DNA of 64,000 bases, from positions 8,561,501-8,625,500 of the forward strand of contig JAULJL010000015.1 of assembly GCA_030761205.1 (NCBI GenBank), given 5' to 3'. The stretch's first letter is position 1; the number at the start of each line of letters is the position of its first letter. The notes below the pieces were generated by a model. That model was not told where the DNA came from and made no database searches. It saw nothing but the letters and a program-made list of their open reading frames with translations. The stretch comes from Fremontodendron californicum (taxonomy: Eukaryota; Streptophyta; Magnoliopsida; Malvales; Malvaceae). Below are positions 1 through 12,112 of this stretch, piece by piece. Position numbers and translations under genes: made by a program.

Positions 1-985
1 ACACGCCTCAAAGCCACATTATTTTCTTAATATTTATTATTATTATTTTTTCTAACAATTGTTGCTATTTTTCTAACACCATGCACAGCACAGCCCAACT
101 TCAGGGCAACACCGTAACAGCTTCGCTACCCTCCACCTCACCAGCTGCTGCAGAAGAAGCAGCCTCACCCGCTAAAACCTTAACGCTTTTGGGCATTTGG
201 CCCGCACCTAAATATTATTCCCTTGGTTTCCACGTTTTTCTAGAAGCACAACACCAATACGTAATCACCCATCTCTTTCTTTTTTATTTTTTATTTTATA
301 AAATTTGTAACTCCTAATAAACATATAAAATTGATAAATATAAAAAACATGCTATTAATAATTAAATAATTATTAAATAATTTGATAAATAAAAATTATT
401 TTAAAAAAATAAATAATTAAAAATTATTATAAAAAAATTGTAAAAACAAAATTATTTGAAAAAACTTATTTTTCTTTTCTTTTTTATTAAAAAAATATTA
501 TTTATTAAAATTTTTAATTAAAAATAAATTTAAAAAATATAATTTTTAATTTTTTTAAAATTTAAAAAAAATTAATTTTAGAAATATTAATTTTAATTTT
601 TAAAATTTTTAATTAAAAAATAAATAAAATAATAAAAATATTTTTTTTAAAAATTAAAAAAAATTATTTTCAAAAAAAGTTATTTTTTAATTAAAAAATA
701 AAAAAATTAAAATTTTTTTATCAAAAATAATTTTATCTTTATAATTTTTTAAAGAATGTTTACTCATTATATTATTTAATAATTATTATATTATTGATGA
801 TATGTTTTTTAAATTTACCCAAATAAAATCCACTTGATTACGCCACGCACTTACCGCCGAAATTGCTCTCGTGGCCAAATCCAGTCTCGCAGAAATTCAC
901 TCCCCCTTTGAATTTTGAACCCCTTCCTCAGCAAGAAAATTAAAAATTAAAAATAAAAAATAAAAGGATAAGAAATTGAAAACCT
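1..985. other. AT-rich intergenic and distal promoter sequence
   Basis: The first 300 bases have mixed composition. A short open frame there (81-317) resembles nothing I know and has no gene context. From about 310 to 830 the sequence is almost pure A/T with poly-A and poly-T runs, typical of plant intergenic DNA. The composition rises again from about 830 toward the kinase gene. I see no gene here. Confidence 0.6.
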
Positions 986-993
986 TTCCTCCC

Positions 994-1000
994 TTATAAA
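994..1000 (+). promoter_or_regulatory. Putative TATA box of the OXI1-like kinase gene
   Basis: TTATAAA lies about 110 bases before the start codon at 1106. It is followed by a C/A-rich leader without upstream ATGs close to the start. The spacing suits a plant core promoter, but transcription start is not proven. Confidence 0.45.
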
Positions 1001-1105
1001 TTGTCGACACCAATATTTCCACGCGATTGAAACTCCACCAAACACCGGGGAACAAACCTGAAAATCAACCGGTTTTCTCTTTAGTCACCGCGGTTAGCAT
1101 CCACC

Positions 1106-2488
1106 ATGATCGAAGATGAAGAACTCAATCGAAATCCACAGCATTCAGTACTCCCAACCCTTGATTTAGATCGCCTGGAAGTAGTTACGGCTCTAGGACG
1201 AGGAGCGAAAGGAGTGGTGTTTCTTGCCAGAGACGAAGTGAAGGATGAGATTTTAGCTTTGAAAGTAATATCTCGAGATTCGATCGAGAAGAAGAGTAGT
1301 AAAGCGGTGAAGAGTAGTAATGGAAACGAAGGAAACGAGTATAGAAGAGTTACTTTTGAACAGGAAGTGTTGAGGAATTTTAACCACCCGCTTTTACCGC
1401 GGTTACGAGGAGTTTTGGCTACCGATAAAGTCGTCGGTTATGCCATTGATTATTGTCCTGGTCGTGATCTTAATTCTTTGAGAAAGAAACAGACTGAGAA
1501 AATGTTCTCCGACGATGTTATAAGGTAAAAACGTAATTACTACTACCTTTTCAGTCTCATTTTCTATGTTTAAATTTAATAAGATTGATCATTTCTGACA
1601 GTTTTTTGGAAACTAAATAAAACTTAATATTTTTGTTCATTTTTTTTTAGGTTTTATGCTGCGGAATTGGTTCTCGCTTTGGAGTACCTCCATAGTTTAG
1701 GCATTGTTTATAGAGATTTGAAGCCTGAGAATATCATGATCCAAGAAAATGGCCATATCATGCTTGTCGATTTCGATCTTTCCACGAAACTTTCTCCAAG
1801 ATCACCTGAAAGTTCAACGCCTCTCAATTCGGTCACTCTAAGGCCGCCGGACTCAGTCAAGAAAGAGCGATTCTCTCCCTTTCAGAAGTACTGCAACTCT
1901 GGAATTTCCCCGGACGACTCGGCATCTCAAGCGAGCGTCAACTTGGAACATACTGAATCAAACTCAGTCGAGAAATCGAACTCATTCGTTGGAACAGAAG
2001 AGTACGTAGCGCCAGAAATCATATCAGGGAACGGTCACGATTTCGCAGTGGACTGGTGGTCCCTAGGGATCGTTCTCCACGAAATGCTATATGGAACGAC
2101 GCCGTTCAGGGGATCAAACAGGAAAGAAACGTTTTACCGGATCTTAACGAAATCGCCAGACGTCGTGGGGGAACCGACGTCGTTGAGGAACTTAATAAAG
2201 AAATTATTAGAAAAAAATCCAAAGCAAAGGATATCACTGGAAGGAATCAAGGGACACGATTGTTTTAAGGGGATTGATTGGGAATTGATTCTGCGAATCC
2301 AACGGCCACCGTATATTCCAGCACAATCAGAGAAGGAGATTTCGGAGGAGGGCAGGGAAGGAATTAACAAAATTGATGTGGAGCTGTTTGTCCAAGGAAT
2401 ATTCGCAAATGCTGGTGACGGTGGTGGGAAGAATAAAGGTAAACACAATGAGGGTGGTATTACTAATAATTTAAAGAATCTATTCTAA
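1106..2488 (+). CDS. OXI1: AGC (VIII) serine/threonine protein kinase, OXI1-like
   Basis: Two exons, 1106-1524 and 1651-2488, join in frame across a GT-AG intron to give 418 residues. Arabidopsis OXI1 (AGC2-1), a kinase that signals oxidative burst and pathogen cues downstream of PDK1, is about 420. Visible kinase features in order: glycine loop GRGAKGVV (31-38), ALKV lysine (53), αC glutamate in FEQEVL, RDLKPEN catalytic loop (161-167), and DFD instead of DFG (180-182), a hallmark of plant AGC VIII kinases. A roughly 70-residue serine-rich insertion precedes the activation segment SNSFVGTEEYVAPE (249-262), and DWWSLG follows. The C terminus ends in NLKNLF. I see no clear FxxF PDK1-docking motif, which OXI1 is reported to have. 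The start is the first ATG after a TATA-like box and fits the family N terminus. The orthologue call rests on remembered family similarity. Confidence 0.9.
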
Positions 2489-4537
2489 GTAGAAACATGT
2501 ACATATATACTTGGTTGAAAGAAAAATAAGTTATGAGTAGTTTGTTAAGAAAAATGGATAATTTTTTTATATATAAAATATAAAAGTATATAATTGATTA
2601 TAATGTTATTGTTTTATGTTTTAAGTAATTTTATTAATTAAGTTAAGTCGGTACTTATAAACTCGTGATATTAACTCAGTCATATATTTTTATATTAATA
2701 ATTCAATAAAAAAATAGATAAAAAAATTAACAATAATAATAATATATATGTTATTTAATTTTTTTAAATGAAAAAATTATTTACTTGACAAAAAAACTAC
2801 CACATTTTTGTTAACATAACACCCACATAGTGATACCAACTTAATTGAAAAAAATCAAATAAATTATAATGTCAAATTATATAATAAGTATATTCATGTC
2901 TTTCTATTTTTACATAATAATCATTTTTTTTGAAAAAAATTACCAATTTCTTTCTTAAATAACTATCTACTTTTTATAAAAAAAAAAATTATCGATAATC
3001 TATAAATAAATTTTTTTATCTTTTAAAAAAAAAATTCCACCCAAAATATATGAGTATACAAATTTATAGTGTAAACAAAAACGTTTGGCTCAAAGTCATA
3101 GTTCTTCTGAACCTAATCAATTTTCTATTTTCTAACTTTACATTATTATTACTTGATTCTTATTATAAAATAGATAAATAAATAAATTTGTGCTATGTAG
3201 ATGTTACTTGGCTTAATTTATTATTATTATTTTTTTGTGTGTGTTTGTTGTTCCTTGTGAAGTATGGGCAAATTGACTCGGGTCTTGGCTGTGTTTGGTG
3301 GGTTGTTCTATTTACCCTATACTTTGGGTCATATGTGAATGTGATCTTATTTACTAAAAGCCCTTAAAAGGTGGTACGGACAACAAAGGACTTGTTGGAT
3401 AGGAATAGGATCTTCAACTATGAAAGTATAAATGCATCTATGAGATTTGCTAATTTCATTGGGCTGAAAATTAGAATTAGTGAACTTGGCCTATTCTATT
3501 TGATGAAAATTTGAACAATTAAAAAAGAAAGAAAAAAAAAAAAAACAAAGGGAGCTTGGTTGGAAGGTAGATTGGAAAAACAGAAGTAAGATGGGCATGA
3601 ATTCATAGATTTAAAGTTAAGTAATTGGGGTTAATGGTCTTGTATTTTGGGTGGATTTACAAGAAAAAAGAAAAAAAAAATGGTGGTGCTTGAGGTATAA
3701 GATTCAAATATTTAATTTTGAGATAACACGATAGTAAAAGACTAAGAATTCTCCTATCTAGTCTAGATAATTGGAATTGAAAAAAAAAATTATTGTATTA
3801 TTTAAAAATAAGATGGAGTTTTTAAAAAAAAAATTACATTATATCTTTTTGAATGGTGTATCAAATGCATCTCATTATTAACAACCGATCATTAATTTAG
3901 ATGACATGATATGTGATGCGGTTTTTGAAAATTACGAGTTCTAAAATTCACACATGTCATGCATTTTTAGATGAGATAAGAAAGAAAAAAAATTCAAAGT
4001 AGATAAAAATAAAAATAAAAATTGTACCTTATTGTTGTAATTTTTTTAAAAAAAATTATTTCATTCATCATTAACGGAGCTTTTAAATATCAAAGCAAAA
4101 TTAATAAGGTGACACATACTTTTAATAATATATTTAAAGTATGAATTTTGCTAACGAGTGTCCTAAGAATACTCTTTAAGATTAGTATATATATAGCAAA
4201 AGGCACTCGTTAACAAAACTCTTAAAATATATATAAAAAAAAATGATAATCTCTTAATCTCATTTATAAAATTTAAAAAAACTACTTCACTAACTCCATA
4301 GTAGGTAGAGTAGATAGGAATGAACATCATTTGCCCCGTTTGCCTGCTCCTTTTGTGCCTCAGCTTTTAAATGCTAACAAATGTCTTTTCATCAATATTA
4401 AGTTAATCTTTATTTGGTTTTAACATGTACAAAAAATTGAGAAAAATAATAAAAAAAATGCAGATGAAGCATGAAAATAAATAATTTTATATATTTAACG
4501 TAGAGGAAAATTATGAAATATTTTTTATCTTATTTTT
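2489..4537. other. Intergenic region between the kinase gene and the copia element
   Basis: About 2 kb of AT-rich sequence with long A runs (for example near 3530-3545 and 3665-3680). It holds the kinase 3' UTR and a tiny foldback at 4143-4221. No reading frame or RNA gene stands out. Confidence 0.6.
4143..4221. repeat. Short foldback (MITE remnant)
   Basis: The left end GAATTTTGCTAACGAGTGTCC is matched in inverted orientation by GGCACTCGTTAACAAAACTC at the right end, with a few differences. Only about 37 bases separate the arms. The flanks are AT-rich and similar (TTTAAAGTAT and TTAAAATATA), but a target duplication cannot be proven. It may be a deletion derivative of a terminal-inverted-repeat transposon. 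Confidence 0.45.
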
Positions 4538-5393
4538 TGTTAGAATTGAGTTTGGAACCAAACATGTGAATGTAAACTTGATCTCTTTATATAGTGCATG
4601 ATCCTTATACATTATTTATGGTGTGTTCATAAATTTCATAATTCATGAACTTAATTTATGTCATTTATGAATTTATTCATTCATGTACCATATATGTTCA
4701 TTCATGTACTATGTATATTCATCATAATTAATGTGCATTCATGTATCATGTACATTCATTTGGTTAATTAATGTTTAGGTTCCTAGAGTCCTAAATAAAT
4801 AGGTGCTTTGTGATTATGGGAATCTCATTCAACAATTCAACAATTGTTTCAACAATTCTAAAAGATCTTTTCTTCTTTTGTTCTTTCTACTCTAGAGCTT
4901 AGGAATCTGTTATTGTAAAGAGAAAATTGAGTCAATTCCTTAAGTTCTTGGACTTTGAAAAGGTGTGCAACTTTTCAAAGTGGTGTTGTTGAATTCCTGG
5001 GAGGCAATTGCATTGTATCTGTGTGCACCAAGTGACGGGCAATTTCGCCTTAAGGACAAAGGGTTCAATCCTTGGCAACAACGTAAAGTTCTTAATTCTT
5101 CAATTTTGTCTTCAACAAGAGCCCTAGCGGGGGCATGAGTGAGTGCACCTGAGCTATGCTTGAAGCATTTGAAAAAGACCACAGGGTTAAACGTGGATAG
5201 CGGGCCAAGACAATGGTCTTTCTGCAGAGGCGAGTGAGTTTGAGATGGCCAGCAGGCCAACTGAGTTAATGCTGGTTAGAAGACCACCGATTATGAGTAA
5301 ATTCTCTAATATTCTATTTAAGGGCATGCTATTTAATTCTTGCAAGTAAACTTTTCAACAAGGTTTTTACAAATATACAAAATACCTCCAACA
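4538..5393 (+). repeat. 5' LTR of the copia element
   Basis: 856 bp, starting TGTTAGAATTG and ending CCTCCAACA. It matches the right-hand LTR along its length. It contains a cluster of short direct repeats of the type ATTCATGTAC around 4670-4765, and one fewer unit of these than the 3' LTR. Confidence 0.9.
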
Positions 5394-5654
5394 ATCTTAA
5401 GGCAAAATTTTTCTACCTTTTATTTTGTTTATTTGTTTTCTTTGTTGGGTTACTTGCTTTTCATAACCAATATTTATTTTGTTGGTGCTTGGTTTCCTTA
5501 TTTTATATGCATACTTAAAATCAATATTTTAATTATTATATTGATACCAGTGTTTATTTAAATTATGATTAAACCAATATTTTAATTTACTATTATATTG
5601 GTTTTGGTTGTGTTATAAGCAATATTTATTGTATATATATTGGTTTCAAATAAC

Positions 5655-6520
5655 ATGTCTTCTATTTCTTTTCAAATTTCTGAAAATGTTATGGCTAAAA
5701 CTTATTCGGAAGGGAGGATTTCATCATCACTCTTAGTGGTGCATGGTGAGAAACCTGATAAGTTCAATGGGTCAAACTTTAAGAGGTGGCAACAAAAGAT
5801 GTTGTTCTATCTGACCACCTTGAACTTGGCTAAGTTCTTAAATGAAGATGTAAGCTCTCGAAAAATGAATATGATCCCACTTATGTGGCTGTTGTGGATG
5901 CATGAAAGAATAGTGACTTCATATGCAAGAACTACATCCTGAACGGGTTGGACAATAAACTCTATAATCTTTATAGGTCCATTAATAATGTTAAGGCATT
6001 ATGGGAAGCTTTGGATCGAAAGTACAAGGCTGAAGATGCGGGCTTGAAAAAGTTCATAGTCGGTAAATTCCTTGACTTCAAGATGGTTGATTCAAAGAAT
6101 GTGATAAGCCAAGTTGAAGAATTCCAACTCATCCTGCATGAAATTCTTGCTGAAGGTATGGTTCTAAGTGAATTTTTCCAAGTGGCTGCCATTATTGAAA
6201 AATTGCCACCGTCTTGGGATGATTTAAAAAACTACATGAAGCATAAGCGCAAGGAAATGGGAGTTGAATATCTTATTCTGATGTTGAGGATAAAGGAGGA
6301 CAATAAGTTGTCCATGAAGAAAGCAAGTTATTCTTAGATGGCCTCAAAGACGAACATGGTTGAACACGGGGCTAAAACTCACAACAAGAACCAGAAGAAA
6401 ATGCTTGGAGTGAAGGGAAAAGGCATTGCTAAGAAATTCAATGGCAAATGCTTTATCTGCAACAAGATTGGACATCAGGCCAAGGATTGCAGAAATAAGT
6501 CTTCTTTCGAAAAGTCTAAG
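5655..6520 (+). pseudogene. gag: Copia gag (nucleocapsid) remnant
   Basis: The frame opens with ATG at 5655 and reads a copia gag N terminus (GEKPDKFNGSNFKRWQQKM). It then breaks: a frameshift near 5860-5900 and a TGA in place of a conserved tryptophan codon near 5905. The next segment continues the gag core (LWEALDRKYKAEDAG), ends at a stop at 6335-6337, and is followed by a zinc knuckle CFICNKIGHQAKDC (CX2CX4HX4C). Intact gag would package the RNA into particles; this copy cannot produce one continuous protein. Confidence 0.85.
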
Positions 6521-6585
6521 AAAATATTGCTCAAGCCTATGTTACTGAGGTTGATGACCTCTCAAACGATGTTTCTGAGACGAAC

Positions 6586-9312
6586 TTGTCAGCAGTTGTC
6601 TCCGAGGTCAACTTGGTCAACAATCCTGAGCAATGGTGGATTGACACTGGTGCTACAAGACATGTTTGTGCTGAGAAGAGAATGTTCTCCACTTATAAAG
6701 AAGTGGATGGTGAACAACTCTACATGGGAAATGCATCTAGCTCCAAGATACTTGGCATTGGGAAAGTCATTCTGAAGATGACTTCTGGGAAGCTTCTCAC
6801 CCTCAACAATGTACTCGATGTAGCGGATATTAGGAAGAACCTAGTGTCTGGCTCATTGTTGAGCAAAAATGGTTTCAAAATGGTCTTTGAAAGTGATAAA
6901 TTTGTACTTACCAAAAATGGTATGTTTGTAGGAAAGGAGTATCTTTGTGATGGCCTCTTCAAAATGAATGTAATGACCATTGTAACCAAGGATGAGAACA
7001 ATAATAATAATGCCTCTTCTTCTTACTTTCTTGAGTCTTGTAATGTCTGGCATGGCAGGTTAGGACATGTGAATTTCAATTCTATACAAAAGTTAATAAA
7101 TCATGATTTATTACCAACTATGGATTTTGATAAAAACCATAAGTGTGAAATTTGTGTAGAATCAAAATTCACAAAGACTTCTTTTCAATCAATTGAAAGA
7201 AGCAGCGAACCTCTAGAATTAATTCACTCAGATATTGGTGACTTAAAATTTGTGCAAACTAGAGGTGAAAAAAAGTATTATATTACTTTTATAGATGATT
7301 GCACAAGGTATTGTTATACCTATTTGCTTAGAAGCAAAGATGAAGCTCTTGAAATGTTTATACATTACAAGAATGAAGTTGAAAACCAACTGGATAAAAA
7401 GATAAAGGTAATAAGGAGTAATAGAATTGGAGAATATAGTGCACCTTTTGGTGAATTTTGTTCCCAAATTGGTATTATCCACCAAACTACTATTCCTTAT
7501 TCACCTCAACAAAATGGCATTGTTGAACGAAAGAATCGAACTTTAAAAGAAATGATGAATGCCATTTTAATAAGTTGGGGAACACCTCAAAACTTGTGGG
7601 GGGAGGCAATCTTAACTGCCAATTATATACTCAATAAAGTACCCCACAAGAAGTTGGAAAAAACTCAATATGAGTTTTGGAAAGGAAAGAGACCTTTCTT
7701 CAAATACTTCAAAGTGTGTGGGTGTCTTGCTAAGTAAGGTAGCAATATCTGATCCTAAAAAAGTCAAGATAGGACCTAAAATTGTGGATTGTATTCATTG
7801 GATATGCATACAACAGTAGTGCATATCAATTTCTTGTGCATAAATCGAGTATTGAGGATATTCATCCAAATACAATTATGGAATCAAGGAATGTTGTATT
7901 CTTTGAGGAAGTGTTTCCTTTTAAGGTGGCACAGGAAATTCGTTCACTCAAAAGAATGCATGAGGCAAGTTCAAGCGAAAATCATCAATCAAAAGTTGAT
8001 GAGTTTGAGCCTAGAAGAAGTAAGAGGGCTATACTTGTTAGAAAATGAACCTCAAAGTTTTTCAGAGGCTATGTCCTGCCCTGGAGCTTCAAATTGGAAA
8101 GAAGTAGTCAATAGTGAGATAGAATCCATTTTGCAAAACCATACATGAGAACTAGTGGATCTTTCTCCTGGAAGCAAACCATTAGGTTGTAAATGGATTT
8201 TCAAGAAGAAGATAAAAGCTGATGGAACTATTGACAAATACAAAGCTAGGCTTGTTGTTAAAGGATACAAACAACAAATAGGTGTGGATTATTTTGATAC
8301 ATAGTCACCTGTATCTAGAATTACATCCATACGAACGTTAATAGCCATTGCTGCTATTAACAAGTTAGAAATACATCAAATGGATGTAAAGACAGCTTTC
8401 CTAAATGGTGACCTTGACGAAGAGGTTTATATGCAACAACCCGAGGGATTTGTTGTTAAAGGAAAAGAAAATAAAGTGTGTAAGCTTGTCAAGTCATTGT
8501 ATGGTTTAAAACAAGCTCCTAAACAGTGGCATGAAAAATTTGACAAAGTTATGTTGTCAAATGGTTTTAAAATCAACGAGGCTGATAATTGTGTCTATGT
8601 GAAGAACACTGATAAGGACTATGCCATTGTATGTCTATATGTAGACGACATGTTGATTTTTGGCAGCAATAAGTACATGATCAAGTCTACAAAGAACGTG
8701 TTAACTAAAAGATTTGACATAAAAGACTTGGGTGTTGCAGATGTCATACTAGGAATTAAAATTTCTAGGACATCTGATGGATTTATATTGTCCTAATATC
8801 ATTATGTTGAGAAAATTCTCGACAAATTTTCTAAAGGTGACAATAGCATTGTCAAAACACCAATGGACTTGAGTGTACTTCTGTCCAAAAATAAAGGTGA
8901 GGGAATACACCTTAAATTATGGGTATCTCTATACTAGATACCCGACAGTTCTAGAGGGTACTCAGAGTTTATTGCTATTGATAAAGCTGGAGAAGAAACT
9001 GAATGGCTTCGAAATTTCTTAGAGGATATTCCATGTTGGCCAAAACCAGTGCCAGCAATTTGTATCCATTGTGATAGTCAGTCAGCAATTGGAAGGGCAC
9101 AAAGTAGCATTTATAATGGTAAGTCTAGACATATACGTCGTAGACATAATACCATTAAACACTTGCTCTCGAATGAAATTATTTCCATTGACTATGTAAA
9201 GTCAAAGGAAAATATTGCGGATCCACTAACAAAAGGTTTAACAGGAGAGCTTGTGTATAATTCATCGAGGGGAATGGGCTTAAAGCCTTTAAAAGACAAA
9301 AAAGTGTTATGA
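6586..9312 (+). pseudogene. pol: Copia pol remnant: protease, integrase, reverse transcriptase, RNase H
   Basis: Domains in order: an aspartic protease with WWIDTGATRHVC near 6632; the integrase zinc-binding segment (HGRLGHVN ... CEICVESK); the integrase core with HSDIGDLKF and PQQNGIVERKNR; reverse transcriptase with MDVKTAFLNGDL and the catalytic YVDDM near 8638; and RNase H with CDSQSAIG and a final KENIADPLTKGL. Lesions are many. The second integrase aspartate motif reads IRSNRIGEY where copia elements have IRSDRGGEY. The frame breaks near 7735 and 8046, there are stops near 8146 and 8303, and a segment between RT and RNase H (about 8890-8965) appears deleted. It is non-functional. Confidence 0.9.
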
Positions 9313-9886
9313 TGGTAACCCTACCTAGTTGACTGGAGATCCCAAGATCTAGGTTCAAAGGGAAAACTAAGTCATATTGCACTTTTAGTAGCACTTGGAA
9401 ATTATTATTTCCTACTTATTCCTATGATGAAAAAGTGCTAACTGCAGCGAGATAAGGATGAGCTATGCTCTTAATGATTCTTATATCTTGGTTTCCAAGT
9501 GGGGTATAAGCAGAATACTCTTAATGAGAGATACCTATATGAATGAGAAATATGACCGTTTCTTTGAGAATTTTTAAAGGGCTGAATTCTCTAAAGCATT
9601 CATGAAACCAGGAGTTGTTCAGGGCCAAAATGAACACAACCGTGAGAACGAATGGAATATCTAGGGAAAGACTATGTGAGTACTATTGTCTTGGTTTACA
9701 CGAAAGGCTGAATAGTTCAAGACATCGCGTTCACTAGTTAGCCAAGTAAATCCGATAGTACTTCACTAGGGAAGTTTCAAAGCCAAAAGCTACCTCTCCT
9801 GATATAGTTTTCTTCCACTTCAATTTTCTCTCTACAAATCCTTTGCATCTTCATTTTGGTCATCAATTTCCATTCATGTGGACGAT

Positions 9887-10759
9887 TGTTGGAATTGAGT
9901 TTGGAACCAAACATGTGAATGTAAAATTGATCTCTGTATATAGTGCATGATCCTAATACATTATTTATGGTGTGTTCATGAATTTCATAATTCATGAACT
10001 TAATTTATGTCATTCATGAATTTATTCATTCATGTACCATGTATGTTCATTCATGTACTATATATATTCATCATAATTAATGTGCATTCATGTATTATGT
10101 ACATTCATGTATAATGTACATTCATTTGGTTAATTAATGTTTAGGTTCCTAGAGTCCTATACAAATAGGTGCTTTCTGATTATGAGAATCTCATCCAACA
10201 ATTCAACAATTGTTTCAACAATTCTAAAAGATCTTTTCTTCTTTTGTTCTTTCTACTCTAGAGCTTAGGAATCTGTAATTGTAAAGAGAAAATTGAGTCA
10301 ATTCATTAAGTTCGTGGACTTTGAAAATGTGTGCAATTTTTCAAAGTGGTGTTGTTGAATTCCTGGGAGGCAATTGCATTGTATCCGTGTGCACCAAGTG
10401 ACGGGCAATTTCGCCTTAAGGACAAAGGGTTCAATCCTTGGCAACAATGTAAAGTTCTTAATTCTTTAATTTTGTCTTCAACAAGAGCCCTAGCGGGGGC
10501 ATAAATGAGTGCACCTGAGCCGCGCTTGAAGCAGTTGAAAGAGACCACAGGGTTAAACGTGGACAACGGGCCAAGATAATGGGTCTTTCTGCAGAGGCAG
10601 GTGAGTTTGGGATGGCCAGCGGGCCAACTGATTTAGTGCTGGTTAGAGGACCACCGAGTATGAGTATGTTCTCTAATATTCTATTTAAGGACATGCTATT
10701 AATTGTTACAAGTAAACTTTTCAACAAGGTTTTTACAAATATACAAAATACCTCCAACA
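9887..10759 (+). repeat. 3' LTR of the copia element
   Basis: 873 bp, starting TGTTGGAATTG and ending CCTCCAACA. The 17-bp length difference from the other LTR is explained by one additional unit of a 17-bp repeat (ATTCATGTATAATGTAC) near 10105-10125. Scattered substitutions also separate the two copies. Confidence 0.9.
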
Positions 10760-11805
10760 ATTTTTTAGTTTTAGATTTTTTATTTTTTTTAATCCTTTTC
10801 TTTCTAAAAAGAAAAAAAAAAACCCTTTTATTTCAGCCTTGAATTTTTATTTATTTATATAATTTAAGAATTTTTGTTTTTAAAAAAAAAAATTACCTTG
10901 ATTTGGAATTTATATTTCTTCAAATGTCTTTATTTCAATTTAAATTGATTTTGGCTTTAAAAAAAATCCAACTAATTATCTCAAAAAGCTGCATACTGTT
11001 TTAAGAAATTCAATGTTCCCAAAAAGCATGCCACTAAAAAAAAAAAAAAAAAAAAAAAATCCAGTATTGAAGAAAAAAAAAGTGAGAACTTGGGATATAA
11101 CAAAAATGACAGCCGTTTTTTTTTTCTTGTCGTGTTCTAAAACTTTGTTCAAAATTTGTTTTGCTTTTAAAACCAAACAAATACTAACTTATATATTAAT
11201 CAAAAGACACGTGTTAGCATTTGGACAAAGAGCACGAGCAGAAAAACAGGGCCGAAGATGTCCATTCGAGTGGTTAAGGGGGGGGGGGGTTGGGGGTTAT
11301 ATCATATATGATATATGTGAGTTTTTCAAAGCGAAAATTATTACCCACATTGAATGTGTTGTATATATTTGTTGCAATGCACTACTAGTAAAATTGGGTT
11401 GTCAATAGAAGAGATCGCTGCATCAGGTCCACTAAACATATGCGGCACCATTCGTGGCTGCCTCACCAACCCTAAGTTTCGTCTCCAATGAATTAATTGA
11501 ACCGTCGAATATGCCTATATATACCCACTTTGTATTTTGTATAAAGAATTTCAAAAACCGATCATTTCAATTGTAGTTAGGGACTTTGACGGACAACAAA
11601 CATCCTTAACTCATCAATCACCATTATTACTTCTTAGAAATATCTTTACATTATTCGAACTTGATTTGATCCAACTCTACACATAGACACCCCTTAAATA
11701 TCAGGGCACTCAAAAAATCGTGGAGAAAATATAAGAATTTTTGACAAATGATTAACGGATACTCATAAAATTAATATATAAGAAATGGAATTTTTTATAC
11801 CGTAC
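10760..11805. other. Intergenic region with homopolymer tracts
   Basis: AT-rich sequence with a long poly-A tract at about 11036-11060 and an unusual run of 12 G at 11278-11289. The G run directly follows a tRNA-Ser-like 5' segment (11258-11280). I see no gene. Confidence 0.55.
11258..11280 (+). repeat. tRNA-Ser-like 5' half (possible SINE head or tRNA relic)
   Basis: The sequence ATGTCC ... GAGTGGTTAAGG resembles the 5' part of plant cytosolic tRNA-Ser, including an A-box-like GAGTGG. Here three extra bases interrupt it, and it runs into a G12 tract instead of an anticodon arm. No B box follows at the right spacing, so this is not a tRNA gene. Confidence 0.35.
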
Positions 11806-12112
11806 TAGAGGTGTTCATGGGTCAGATCAGGCCGGATCGCGGCCCGATATTTTTCAATTTCTTTGTCCAGGCCCAGTTTTGGGCGGACCCGGATCAGCCC
11901 GTGAGTCCGAATTTATTGTTCATTATATATATAATATTATATTTTTATATTTTTATAATTAAAATTAAATAAAATAATATTATCATAATACATAAAACAT
12001 TGTTCCGGGCTGGACCGAGCCGACCCGAATAAAAAAAATCCCTGCCTAGGCCCGATCCAATACGATCGGGTCTGCCGAGTCGGACGAGCTGCTCGGTCCG
12101 TGAGCAGGTCTA
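11806..12112. mobile_element. hAT-type MITE (307 bp) with 8-bp target site duplication
   Basis: It starts TAGAGGTGTTCATGGGTC and ends CGTGAGCAGGTCTA, an imperfect terminal inverted repeat of the hAT type. It is flanked by a perfect 8-bp duplication TACCGTAC (11798-11805 and 12113-12120). GC-rich subterminal stretches full of GGCCC/CCCG/GACC words surround an AT-rich core, as in many plant hAT MITEs. There is no coding capacity. Confidence 0.85.

Larger units (their letters stand above)
4538..10759 (+). mobile_element. Degenerate Ty1/copia LTR retrotransposon
   Basis: Two direct LTRs beginning TGTT(A/G)GAATTG and ending TCCAACA flank gag and pol remains in copia order: zinc knuckle, protease, integrase, reverse transcriptase, RNase H. 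The terminal inverted repeat TGTTGGA/TCCAACA marks the ends. Flanking bases are TTTTT on the left and ATTTT on the right, one mismatch from a 5-bp target duplication. The LTRs differ at many positions and coding is broken by stops, frameshifts and an internal deletion, so this is an old, inactive copy. I could not see a standard initiator-Met primer binding site after the first LTR. Confidence 0.93.

Noticed and set aside
81..317. Open frame of 78 codons at the window start
   Set aside because: No recognisable domain, ends in a poly-phenylalanine/leucine stretch created by T-rich DNA, and no gene context.
4940..5260. Minus-strand frame of 106 codons in the copia 5' LTR
   Set aside because: The same frame recurs at 10306-10566 in the 3' LTR; it is an LTR by-product, not a gene.
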